Source of the DNA: Onthophagus taurus
Lineage: Eukaryota; Arthropoda; Insecta; Coleoptera; Scarabaeidae
Assembly (NCBI RefSeq): GCF_036711975.1
Contig: NC_091976.1
Span: 23,002,001-23,066,000 of the forward strand
Direction of reading: 5' to 3'
Length of the DNA stretch: 64,000 nt
In this document: piece after piece, positions 37,048 through 47,479 of the stretch
How the letters are laid out: every line of letters starts with the position of its first letter
Numbering within the stretch: the stretch's first letter is position 1
Notes under the pieces: model-generated
Told to the model about the DNA's origin: nothing
The model's input: only the letters and a program-made list of their open reading frames with translations
Databases searched by the model: none
Position numbers and translations under genes: made by a program

Positions 37048-37803
37048 TTATATTTGGTCGTTAATTGGTGTGCGAGTAAAAGTAGGTGCAGATTTTTTTC
37101 TTTTAATACCCGAGTTATTTTCATTGTGAATTGTCTGTACAAAAACGGAATAACCGGTGTTGGGATAAATTAGTTGAAAGACGGGTTTATCATCAAGAAT
37201 GTAATTTTCGTAATTAACCGTATAAATTGGTGTAAATCCTAGTTTACGGGCAATTTTTGCGTGATGACTTCCAGTGGTGTCCATCCGAATTAAAGACATA
37301 TTTCTTTCATGAGCAAGATGTTTTGTCATAGCAATAAGTTTCCTTTGAATTGTATCACCTTCAACGGTCGGATCTGCAGTTAAAGCTTCCATTTTCACGT
37401 ATTGATCTATGGCAAATGTTTGAAACAGTTTACATTTTTCATCAACCGCCTCCACCAAATAAGCTATTTTTTGACAACGTTCATCGTGAAAACGGAAACA
37501 ATATCCGTATTCGCTAATAATCCGATTTAAGCTTATCCCTACTATTTCTTTATCACGATTTACCATTATTAGAGACATCTCCGATCTGAACGCCTCTTCT
37601 AGAAATTTTTCATAAGATCGTAAACCCGATGGACTTTTATGTAGATTTAACGAAACTAACAAAGGATCCTTATCGTAGAAATGTTGCCGAAGAAATTTTC
37701 TCGCTTTTCCGCGATTACCCTGGCGTATGACTTGCACTTGTAAATTCTCCAATGATTTCATCCCGAAATGACGAATTTGGGTAAATAAATATCTAATGGC
37801 CAT
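37048..37803 (-). CDS. aaNAT-related GNAT F, likely catalytically altered
   Basis: Intronless frame of 251 residues. The N-terminus MAIRYLFTQIRHFGMKSL is basic with no acids, mitochondria-like. The GNAT body aligns end to end with H. Key positions depart from the family: the catalytic-type Glu of xEPLN is Asp (YDKDPLL), the acetyl-CoA loop R/QxxGxG/A reads EGDTIQ, and the serine region reads DTTGSHHAK. The hydrophobic core strands remain (MSLIMVNRDKEIVGISLNRI, KIARKLGFTPIYTVNYENY) and there are no stops, so selection for a protein seems likely. A pseudoenzyme or an enzyme with a changed mechanism are both open; I favour the first. Confidence 0.82.
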   Translation of the reverse strand: MAIRYLFTQIRHFGMKSLENLQVQVIRQGNRGKARKFLRQHFYDKDPLLVSLNLHKSPSGLRSYEKFLEEAFRSEMSLIMVNRDKEIVGISLNRIISEYGYCFRFHDERCQKIAYLVEAVDEKCKLFQTFAIDQYVKMEALTADPTVEGDTIQRKLIAMTKHLAHERNMSLIRMDTTGSHHAKIARKLGFTPIYTVNYENYILDDKPVFQLIYPNTGYSVFVQTIHNENNSGIKRKKSAPTFTRTPINDQI

Positions 37804-39119
37804 GATTTATGAGATATTTTTTTGATCGAACGAAACGAAATATCAATTTGACATATTTTTATTACTATATGATTGATTAGAACAGATATGACAATTGGTA
37901 ATATTTGCAATCGTTGACAGTCTATTCTTTTTCATTTTTAAAATGTGCTTATTTCAGAGTCTTTCTCCTGCGTGCACCCATCTGCATTATCTTCCTAACG
38001 AATTTCTTTGCTTCTTCTCTGATCTCATAGTGTGTTTCAGTGACTGCTCTCAAAATCTCCATCTTAGTATGCAACATATTTTTGATTTCCGCGTCTTCAC
38101 AGTGTTGTTTCTCCTCATAGTCGTCCTTAGTGTTCCCCCAATTCTGGCTGAGGTTGCTTGCGGCCGAGGCGATTAAATGTGCTGAAAATTTTGTTAATTG
38201 GATTTCTTACATCCACAGAAATAATCTCGGCCGACTTCAAAAATGTCGTTCAAAAGTATTATACGTGACCAAGTATCATTTAAAGTATAGTTAGGGATAT
38301 TAATTGCTTCTAACAGCTTCTAAAAGTGAAAATTATTTCTAAAAATTGCTTCTAAAAGGTTTGATTGCAACTAAAACGAGTGTGTCTGGTTGTCCTACAT
38401 ACTGGTGGATAGAGATGAATAGAGATAAAAGATGAGTGTGTTTGAGTTGGTTTCAAATACAGACTTCAAGGATGCCAAACTTGGTGGATTTATGGTGACA
38501 GAACTGACTAGAACATGATTATGAAATTTATAAAAATTACAAAACTAATAAGACTTTTTAAGATTCTCAATTACTTAGTAATAATTAAAATTTTGTATTA
38601 TCGAAGTTATGACTCATCCTATAACTTTAGAATTGAAATGGAAAGTCATATGTTTAAAACGAGTTTTTTTTATGGTATTAGACCAACACGCAATATATAA
38701 AAGTATTATTAGCCCGAAGCTAAAGTTTCATTTTCTTCAAATTTGGCATTTACTCTTTGTTATTACTAAACCCGACGTTCTATTAATTGCGTTATTAAAT
38801 CGTTATTTAAAATTTTAACGCATCACGCAAGTGTAGAAAATCGTTACATAACATTTTTTTGTCCCCTATTTTGATTTGACTTAAATAAACCTTTTTCTTT
38901 TAGAATAAAAATAAAAATATACTTCCTGTATTATTACATAGTACCATGTTTTGAACTTTGCACACTTCACTTATTCAATTTGAATGCAATTTTATTACAC
39001 GAAACGTGACGTGTTATTCAAATTGATGATACAGTTAACAAAAAAATAGGGGGGACTTTAAGTTAACAATGTAATTTCAATTCAGAATCATAGCATTATT
39101 ATTTAGTTCCCTTTTAAAA
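37804..39119. other. Gap between divergent GNAT F and G
   Basis: 1.3 kb, AT-rich, no gene recognised. It contains the inverted partner of the 34.9 kb dispersed repeat (38190-38290). Confidence 0.45.
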
Positions 39120-39839
39120 ATGGACAGAAACGTTTTGAATTTATCATTTGAGGTAGCTAATACATCTGCGAAAAGAATGCAAGTATTAAAGTTTTTAAAA
39201 CAACATTTTTTTCTTGACGAACCCATCGTTGAAGCATCAAAACTCTACGAGGACGAACAAGGTTTAAAAGAACTCGAAAATTACACCAAGGCTTTAATTG
39301 ACGATGATTTATCTTTAATCGTTTCGGATTTGACAAGTAAAGAAATCGCGGGCGTTGCTGTGATTAGTGTAAAATATAAAAATCAAACAAAATCAGTGCA
39401 AAAAATTAAATCAAAAAAATTTGAAAGAGTAGCAAAATTTTTGGAGCACTTAGAAAATGAGGCTAAAACTTTCCAAAGAATTGATAACTTAGAAAAGGCG
39501 ATCTCTTTAGATATGTTATCAGTTAATCCCAATTATAGAGGAAAAGGACTGGCTAAAATTATGATTGAGAAAGTCATGTGATTATTATTTTGATAAGGCT
39601 GTGATTATGATGATAATCTTTTATTTTTTAGCAATTTTGCGAAAGAAAAAGGGTTTAAATTGATACGAATCGATTGTACAAGTTTATTTAGTACAAAAGC
39701 AGCGTTAAATCTAGGTTTTGAAAGTGTTTACAGAATAAAGTATGCTGAATATAAAGACGATGGAGAAATTGTCTTTAAAATCAACGAAAACCATCCTCAT
39801 CAAGAAGCTAACGCTATGCTACAAATAATTAATGTATGA
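39120..39839 (+). CDS. aaNAT-like GNAT G
   Basis: Exons 39120-39577 and 39632-39839, 221 residues, intact. LKQHFFLDEPIVEA keeps the Glu; LIVSDLTSKEIAGVAVISVK follows. MLSVNPNYRGKGLAKIM carries a canonical acetyl-CoA loop RGKGLA. The phase-2 intron is at the family position; after it LIRIDCTSLFSTKAALNLGF keeps both serines. It is closest to E by eye. Likely an active acetyltransferase with unknown amine substrate. An AATAAA lies at 39847, just after the stop. Confidence 0.88.
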
Positions 39840-40084
39840 GTTAATCAATAAAATTTAATATGTTATATTCAAACCTCTACTAAGACTGTTAATTCCTTTA
39901 TCTCTCCATTTCAATAAAAAAAATACAGTGAATTTCACTTAAGATGCAATATAGTTTGTCCCATATAAAATGCAACATGTCAAGTAAAACCTCGATATAA
40001 CTCAATACGAGGAATGCAGTGTCCGTTATAGCTCAATAAAAATATACAACAATCTAGCGATGAATAACAAATAAAACTAGACTT

Positions 40085-41090
40085 ACACTAGGACTAGAAC
40101 TAACATTAGAACTAGAAACATTCCGTTTAGTCGGCTAAACGTGTCATCTTAAGAGACATGCGGCTAAATCCGAATGTTTCTAGTTCTAGGTCTAGTGTTA
40201 GTTCTAGTTTTACACTAACACTATCATTAGAACTAACACAAGACCTAGAACTAGAATCATTCGGGTTTAGCTGTCTAGAGAGACGTGCGGCTAAATCCGA
40301 ATGTCTCTAGATCTAGGTCTAGGTTAGTTCAAGTTTTACACTAGCGCTGTCACTAAAACTAACATAAGACCTAGAACTAGAATCATTCGGGTTTAGCCGT
40401 CTTAAAAGACGTGCGGCTAAATCCGAATGTTTCTAGATCTAGGTCTAGTGTTAGTTTTGCAGCAGTACTGTCACTAAAAGTAACATAAGACCTAGAACTA
40501 GAATCATTCGGATTTAGCCGTCTTAAAAGACATGCATCTAAATCCGAATGTTTCTAGTTCTAGCTCTAGTGTTACATCTAGTTTTACACTAGCACTATCA
40601 TTAGAACTAACACAAGACCAAGAACTAGAATCATTCGGATTTAGCCGTCTTGAGAGACGTACGGCTAAATCCGAATGTTTCAAGTTCTAGATCTAGTTTT
40701 AGTTTTAGTTTTGCACTAGCACTGCCACAAAAAGTAACACAAGACCTAAAACTAGAATCATTCGGGTTTAGCCGTCTTAAAAGACGTGCGGCTAAACCCG
40801 AAAGTTTCTAGTTCTCGGTCTAGTGTTAGTTCTAATATTGTACTAGCACTATCACTAGAACTAACACAAAACCTAGAACTAGAATCATTCGGGTTTAGCC
40901 GTCTTGAGAGGCGTGCGGCTAAACCCAAATGATTCTAGATCTACATCTAGTGTTAATTTTGCACTAGTACTGTCACTAAGAGTAACATAAGACCTAGAAC
41001 TAGAAACATTCGGATTTAGCTGTCTTGAGAGACGTGAGGCTAAATCCAAATGTTTCTAGATCTAGGTCTAGTGTTAGTTTTAGTTTTAAG
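40085..41090. repeat. Array of palindromic 122-bp repeat (about 8 copies)
   Basis: GGCTAAATCCGAATG-type cores recur about every 122 bp. Each monomer has two palindromes, one rich in CTAG (AGTTCTAGGTCTAGTGTTAG and its mirror) and one around GTTTAGCCGTCTTGAGAGAC with mirror GCGGCTAAATCC. It carries no coding potential. Confidence 0.85.
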
Positions 41091-41199
41091 TACAGCGTTA
41101 GATTGTGGTATATTTTTATTCAACAAAAAGTAGAAGCGTCTCTTAAGAAGACCATTTCCAAGCAAAACTTTTCCTTTGCAAAAATACCCAATGCCTGTA

Positions 41200-43418
41200 C
41201 AGGGTGTCCCAATTTCGATGTCTGCATAGGCCATCTCCGAAACTAAAAGAGATAGAAAAAAAGTAACTTACATGTCACGATCTCGTTTTTCGAGAAAATG
41301 CTAATGCCGAAAACTCCGAATAGCTATCGTCTTTTGTTTTTACCCTATCGGCAAAAACTGAAAATTTTGCAAAAACGACAATCGCGAATATCTCACTTAT
41401 TATCAAAGATGGAGTATTATAAATAAAACATTATATGGGCAACTTTTTACGAAGAATTCAGTGGCGTAGGTAGAATTTTTTTCCCATCTTTTATTTTCGA
41501 GATTTTAGACGTAACTTTATTTTTTTAAATGGAAACCATAGTTGGCTATGACTTAAAATAATTTGTTATTTTCTTCTGATAACAAATATATATAGTTTGT
41601 AGGGTATATTTCTTATGGTTATTGAATAATTAACAAAAATTCATTTTGTTCTGTCTAAAACTAATGTATGTATTTAAAAATTAATGTTGCTATGGTGATA
41701 ACCATACATACTATGATGGAACATAATGTATCAAATAATTGCCAAAGTTTGTATTTAAAAATTCGATATCAACTCTGGCATTATGTGCTGGCATTATGCA
41801 CCAGCGTGTTAGGTGTCAAAGTATAACAAAACTGAATAAAACTTTACAATGAATTTCGAAAATTATGAAAAATGTAACATGATGGAATGCTATATGTTAT
41901 CAGATAAGAATGCGACGTTAGCCGCGGAATTTTATTTCACAAGATATGCAGAAAATTTAAGAGATTTTTAGATATTTTTAGATATTTGATCCTTTCCCAA
42001 ACCACATACAAAAACATACCAAAATGACCTGCAAGAGAAACTGCAACAAGACGTCTGACCCAAAAGACGCTGCTCCCGAATATGAAAGAAAAATAAGTAT
42101 AAACCATACAAAGCGGGGCTAACTCATTATTTACGTGCCGGAGATGTCAATCGAAGATTAGAATTTTGTAGATGATATTTAAAAAAATTAAATAATCTGC
42201 TGTTTGTTCAAAATGTAATCTGGACCGATGAAGTCTCTGAGTGTTCAAAGAAGATTGGGGTTCAATATATGGTGTGCCCTTTTAGATAATAGAATTTTGG
42301 CATATAGTATCTACCATAAAAACATAAACTCAGGGAAATACCTCAATATATTAAGGCAGCACATTGAGCCTCTGGACGACAATTTGCCACAAAATATGTC
42401 TCAAATGATATATTTTCAATATGACGGAGCACCAGCACATAATGCCAGAGTTGTTAGTGAATTTTTAAATACTACTACAAACTCAAGGACAGTAGAATCT
42501 AACAGGACTGCTACATCCATTGTTGTGACAGCCTACCAGCAAACTACGTCACACCATTTTCCACGCCTAGCTGTTGTTATAGTCTATGCGTTTGCTGTGT
42601 GTTTTTAGAGGTTATATCCTAGACGTATTCATATTAGTTTTGAAGTTTTATGTTTTTAGACGTATTAATGTCTATCATATAACCTCTAAAAACATAGACA
42701 GTTAACAGGGCGTGGCAAATAGTGTGACGTAGAGTGCGGGCAACCAACCCGTAGTCGACTACAAAAATACAATGGATGTAGCAGTCCTGTTAGATTCTAC
42801 TGTCCTTGCTACAAACTTTGGCAATAATTGGAAACAATGCTTTCCCTCATAGTATGGTTATCACCATAACAACATTAAGTTTTAAATACATACAATAGTT
42901 TTAGAAAGAACAAACAAATTGATACATTATATTCCATCATAGTATGTATGGTTATCACCATAGCAACATTAACTTTTAAATACATACATTAGATTTAGAT
43001 GGAACAAAATGAATTTTTGTTAATTATTCAATAACTATAAGAAATATACCCCACAAACTATATATATTTGTTATCAGAAGAAAATAACAAATTATTTTAA
43101 GTCATAGCCAACTATGGTTTCCATTTAAAAAAATAAAGTTACGTCTAAAATCTCGAAAATAAAAGATGGGAAAAAAATTCTAGCTACGCCACTGAATTCT
43201 TCGTAAAAAGTTGCCCATATAATGTTTTATTTATAATAACCATCTTTGATAATAAGTGAAATATTCGCGATTGTCGTTTTTGCAAAATTTTCAGTTTTTA
43301 CCGATAGGGCGAGAATAAAAGACGATAGCTGTTCGGAGTTTTCGGAATTAGCATTTTCTCGAAAAACGTGATCATGACATGAGATAGCCTATGCGGACAT
43401 CGAAATTGGGACACCCTG
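41200..43418 (+). mobile_element. Mariner-like element with about 550-bp terminal inverted repeats
   Basis: Left end TA|CAGGGTGTCCCAATTTCG at 41200 and its inverse ending at 43418, with TA on both sides. Arms match nearly base for base to about 41750 and back from about 42840; the right arm has an extra internal duplication. Between the arms a decayed transposase runs 41850-42475: NMMECYMLSDKNATLAAEFY, RRLEFCR, VIWTDE with the first catalytic Asp, FNIWCALLDNRILAYSIYHK, and FQYDGAPAHNARVVSEFLN with the second. The final catalytic block is missing. Frames break between these blocks. Confidence 0.85.
42484..42808. mobile_element. 325-bp foldback MITE, MULE-like, inserted in the mariner-like element
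   Basis: Ends CAAGGACAGTAGAATCTAAC and its exact inverse; flanked by perfect 9-bp duplications CTACAAACT (42475-42483 and 42809-42817). Arms stay complementary far inward (GCCTACCAGCAAACTACGTC versus its partner; CTCTAAAAACA palindromes). No coding capacity. Nine-bp duplications fit Mutator-like elements. Confidence 0.85.
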
Positions 43419-43609
43419 TACTATTAAGCCATGTTGCATTTTATATGGGACTGTGCAAGTGCACAGTAGTTTCGTAACTATGGTTACTGCGAGTTATATA
43501 AAATTCCCGGTATAATAAAAAAAAATAAAATTGATCAAATGTGGTTGGAACCAATTGAACCATTTCATGTCAAATCGTGTCAAACATTCGTTCAAAATTT
43601 TTCATAATC

Positions 43610-44407
43610 ATGGCCATTAGAACATTCTCATTAAACCAAATTCGCAATATCTGCCGAAATGTAGAACATTTAGAAATCAGATTAATGCAGAAAAATGATC
43701 GCGTGAAGGCAAAGAAATTTTTGGAGAAACATTTTTACAAAAGACACCCTCTCCTCGTTTTATTGAACCTCGATAAAAGTCCATCGGGCATAGAGGTTTA
43801 CGACAAATATCTCGGAGAAGCGATCAAATCTGAATTGTCATTAATGATGTTGGACGATCGTAATGAAATAATTGCGCTAAGTGTGAATCGAATTATGGAC
43901 AGATATAGTAATAAGATCCAATTTAAAGATCCACGTTGTCAAAAACTTGCTTTTTTGGTGGAAGCGGTTGATGAAAAATGTAATTTATTCAAGAAATTCG
44001 GCGTAGATCGATATTTGAAGATGGAAGTTTTAGCTGCGGATCCGACGGTCGAAAATGGAGGAATTCAAAAGAAACTTATTAAGATAACTAAAAGTTATGC
44101 CCATCGAAAAAGTATTAAATTAATTCGATTTGATACTACTGGATATTACGATGCAAAAGCCGCTATTAATCTTGGATTTAAACCACATTATTCCCTTAAT
44201 TATGAGAATTACGTTGTGAATGATGTACCTATTTTTCGACCACCACCTCCAAACACTGATTATTCAGTTTTCGTACAGACCATTGACGATGGTAGTAATA
44301 AACCGGATCGTGTAAAATGCTGGAAACCTACTTTACCTAATATTACTTTCACGTCTATGTCGAATGTGTTTGTTAAAGAAACAAGTGGATCTCTTGATAA
44401 GGGGTAA
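43610..44407 (+). CDS. aaNAT-related GNAT H, likely catalytically altered
   Basis: Paralogue of F, about half identical by eye. The frame from ATG 43610 gives 265 residues. Leader MAIRTFSLNQIRNICRNV is basic and acid-free. The family Glu is replaced by His (YKRHPLL), the acetyl-CoA loop reads ENGGIQ, and the serine region DTTGYYDAK. Shared with F: LLVxLNLxKSPSG, RCQKxAxLVEAVDEKC, YENY. An alternative end exists: splicing 44403|GTAAAA...TTTTTTAG|44461 would swap the stop at 44405 for 30 further codons, ending at 44554 (KGDMRQKKSAIMIQNF and on), with frame and splice sites both good. No coding intron at the family position. The upstream TATATAAAA at 43495 may be its TATA box. Confidence 0.82.
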   Translation: MAIRTFSLNQIRNICRNVEHLEIRLMQKNDRVKAKKFLEKHFYKRHPLLVLLNLDKSPSGIEVYDKYLGEAIKSELSLMMLDDRNEIIALSVNRIMDRYSNKIQFKDPRCQKLAFLVEAVDEKCNLFKKFGVDRYLKMEVLAADPTVENGGIQKKLIKITKSYAHRKSIKLIRFDTTGYYDAKAAINLGFKPHYSLNYENYVVNDVPIFRPPPPNTDYSVFVQTIDDGSNKPDRVKCWKPTLPNITFTSMSNVFVKETSGSLDKG

Positions 44408-44819
44408 AAAAAATTTTGTATTTTTCTTGAGGAATTTTTGTAACTAAAATTTTTTTTTAGTGATATGAGGCAAAAAAAAAGTGCCATAATGATTCAAAAT
44501 TTCTTAAATACACAAAAAGAAGAAGATACCCCATTAATATATACAATTAAATAACTTTTTGTATGTAAAAATATACAAAAGTGATTTATATTTTAATGAT
44601 TTTTATTGTCACGATTTGTTCTGGTGTTTTGCTCAAAATCAAATTTGTTCAAAGATGACCCAGCTGCTATAATAGGTAAAACGCTAAAAAACACTACGCT
44701 TCTTGCCACGTGGCACGTGGTCCTTTGTTTATGTTCGATGTCTGTTCTGTTAATATTGTCTTTAATTACTAATAATTATCAGTATTAGTTTATTGTTATT
44801 ATTATTAATGTATATTAAA

Positions 44820-45590
44820 AACGTTCGACGCCTGAAGGTGAGCGAGACTCACTAAATTATACTAACAGTAATGCTGAGCAAATGCCTGAAGAATCACAAT
44901 TGAAAACATCTGAATCACCAAGTCTTGTAGAACCAACATAACCTGCTTCTGCATCAAGAAAGCGCTCGTCCACCACCATGTTACCACCACCACGAGCAAA
45001 ATTATTGAAACGTCATAAACAACCGCCGAACAGAAAATACAATAATCAAATTACAAAAGATTGCAGAACTAGCTACTACAGACACAGAATACCAGTAGAA
45101 TCAATTTGTAAAATCTTGCTTCCCAAATGCGAGGGCCCCCTTTGAGAATTTTTATTTTACTTTAAAGTAAGACACGAAACCTGATTAGTTTTACACGGAA
45201 TAGCCTGTCTAAATACGGTATCTTGTATTTTGATCAAAGGTTCAATTAATACCAACAATTCTTGAAAATGAGAGTTATTCTTAAAACATTTCGGTATATT
45301 TGTGGATCCTCTTCTTTCAGCTCTTGAAGAAGTTTTGAAAACGCTCCTAATTCTTGTCTTCTTTATATCCATGACCTAATCTACCATCGTCTCTGTTCAG
45401 TTTACAGTGATGCTCATTAAGTATTTCAAAACTAAGCACACTCACACCCACCCTTAACAACTGCTTAATTAATTGTTTACTATTGGCAACATTGTAATGA
45501 AATGTCAAAATGTTTTTTTCTGAGTTAGCCATGAATAACATGTTGAATACATGTTATTAACCTTAGGTGAGTGTTTAGGAAACTGTAGTG
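44820..45590 (-). pseudogene. PIF/Harbinger transposase fragment
   Basis: Minus-strand text 45400-45157: STNIPKCFKNNSHFQELLVL and EPLIKIQDTVFRQAI, the N-terminal part of Harbinger transposases (normally ...LIKKQDTxxRxAI...). Nothing downstream is preserved. 44820-45150 on the plus strand has a short Pro/Arg-rich reading I cannot assign. Confidence 0.55.
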
Positions 45591-45965
45591 CAGTTGTCAT
45601 GCTTTATGCAGAAAAGTTTCCCAGAAGAAACGTAGTAAATAAAAAATGTTTAGAGCCCTGGAACGACGTTGTCGAGAAACTGGAAATGTGAGACTAAAAA
45701 AATTAATTCTGGTAGGCCCAGAACAACAAGAACAATTCAGAAAGAGAATATCATTTTAGATTTGGTTGATCAAGATCCAACAATATAGCACAAACAAATA
45801 CGTCTTCTACAAGTAATTGGAGAATACTTAAGAAGCAGCAGCTACATCCTTATCAATACAGACAGATCTACCAGTTAGAGTCGATTTTTGTGAAACGTTA
45901 CAAGGATAGCCCTCAATACAATTTTTTTTAAATGTATCCCATTTACCAACGAAGCCACCTTTACG
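45590..45965 (+). pseudogene. Tc1/mariner-type transposase N-terminal fragment
   Basis: Frames give RRCRETGNV, then ILVGPEQQEQFRK, IWLIKIQQYSTNKYV and LPVRVDFCETLQG, matching the helix-turn-helix and the ...YPRRVEFC block of the family seen at 42 kb. Truncated; frameshifted. Confidence 0.5.
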
Positions 45966-45996
45966 CGACAAGGAACTCTATTGATATGTATATCTA

Positions 45997-46405
45997 TACT
46001 CTGTTTTTAAACCAGGAGGAGTATTTTAAATTTGTCACCAGATTGACCTTGCACGTGATTAGTTGAATGCGAGGAAGGTTCACATACAGGCAATTTTGAA
46101 TTTTGATTTTGAATTTGAAGGTTAGGTAATTGATAATTCGACAGTTTCGTGTCATTATTGTATATTTTGTGTTCTTAAACCCTTTTTTATTATATTTTGA
46201 AATAAATACACTCATAACTTCAATGTTAATTTGCATGTATAGTGTTGACGATAACAAACGAAAATAAATACAATAATAAGTAAATAAATAAATAATAATT
46301 ATTAATTTTAATTTACCGCCAAAATATCTAGTGATGTTTTCTGGTGATTTTTCCCAGTGTAAATCTGACTTTCGCGTTTACTCCTCCTGGTTTAAAAACA
46401 GAGTA
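45997..46405. mobile_element. MITE copy 1, 27-bp perfect TIRs, TA target site
   Basis: Starts TACTCTGTTTTTAAACCAGG and ends with its exact inverse; TA on both sides. About 409 bp. Nearly the same as the copy at 46937. Confidence 0.85.
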
Positions 46406-46499
46406 TAGTTCTAGTGCAAGTGTTAGTTCTAGTTTTAATTGTTATTCAGCGCTAAGTTGTATATTTTTAAGTTTCGGGTTTAGCCCTGTGTCTTCAGAC

Positions 46500-46935
46500 G
46501 CTGAATGTTAAGTAAGGTTAGTTTTGTTTACAAACAGTAATTATACCATGAAGTATTCTTTGGCAATCAGTAATGACAATTATAGCGTGAAGTTTTCTTT
46601 TGTGATGTCAATTATAGCGTGAAGGAATGTTCGGTAAGGTTAGTTATGTTTACAAACATTAATTATACCATGAAGATATTCTTTGGCAATTTGTAATGGC
46701 AATTATAGCGTGAAGTTTTCTTTTGTAATGTCAATTATAGCGTGAAGGAATGTGAGGTAAGGTTAGTTTTGTTTACAAACATTAATTATACCATGAAGTT
46801 TTCTTTGGCAATTAGTAATGGAAATTATAGCGTGAAGTTTTCTTTTGTAATGTCAATTATAGCGTGAAGGAATGTTAGGTAAGGTTAGTTTTGTTTACAA
46901 ACATTAATTATACCTTGAAGTTTTCTTTGGCAATT
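46500..46935. repeat. Tandem repeat, about 120 bp x 3.6, between two MITE copies
   Basis: Units carry GGTTAGTTTTGTTTACAAAC, ATTATACCATGAAG and TCAATTATAGCGTGAAG, the last half-motif itself repeated. The array begins after a palindromic-repeat scrap (46405-46500) and is ended by MITE copy 2. Confidence 0.75.
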
Positions 46936-46936
46936 A

Positions 46937-47348
46937 TACTCTGTTTTTAAACCAGGAGGAGTATTTTAAATTTGTCACCAGATTGACCTTGCACGTGATT
47001 GGTTGAATGCGAGGAAGGTTCACACACAGGCAATTTTGAATTTTGATTTTGAATTTGAAGGTTAGGTTATTGACAATTCGACAGTTTCGTGTCATTATTG
47101 TAAATTTTGTATTCTTAAACCCTTCTTTATTATATTTTGAAATAAATACACTCATAACTTCAATGTTAATTTGTATGTTTAGTGTTGACGATAACAAACG
47201 AAAATAAATACAATAATAAGTAAATAAATAAATAATAATAATTATTAATTTAAATTTACCGCCAAAATATCTAGTGATATTTTCTGGTGGTTTTTCCTAG
47301 TGTAAATCTGACTTTCGCGTTTACTCCTCCTGGTTTAAAAACAGAGTA
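46937..47348. mobile_element. MITE copy 2, same family
   Basis: Same ends as copy 1, TA on both sides, about 412 bp, a handful of differences. Inserted into the tandem array (CAATTA|TACTCTG). Confidence 0.85.
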
Positions 47349-47479
47349 TAGTGTATATATGTAGACGCTTACACGTGGATCGTACGATAAGCGTCGATTA
47401 ACCTCGGATGAGATAAGAGAAGTAGCGCGCTAGATTAATGAATCAATTGTTAGGTCTACCCAGGCGATTAGGAAGTAAG

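Larger units (their letters stand above)
39957..43500. mobile_element. Possible outer element enclosing array and mariner-like element
   Basis: GTCCCATATAAAATGCAACA at 39968 recurs inverted at about 43430-43455, bracketing the palindromic array and the 2.2 kb element. Pogo-like text CCTCGATATAACTC lies just inside the left end. Only about 25 bp of inverted match is clear, so a single outer transposon is plausible but not proven. Confidence 0.35.

Noticed and set aside
45994-46257. 87-codon minus-strand open frame repeated at 46934-47197
   Set aside because: It lies in both MITE copies and shows no protein family; similarity reflects the shared DNA element, not a gene.
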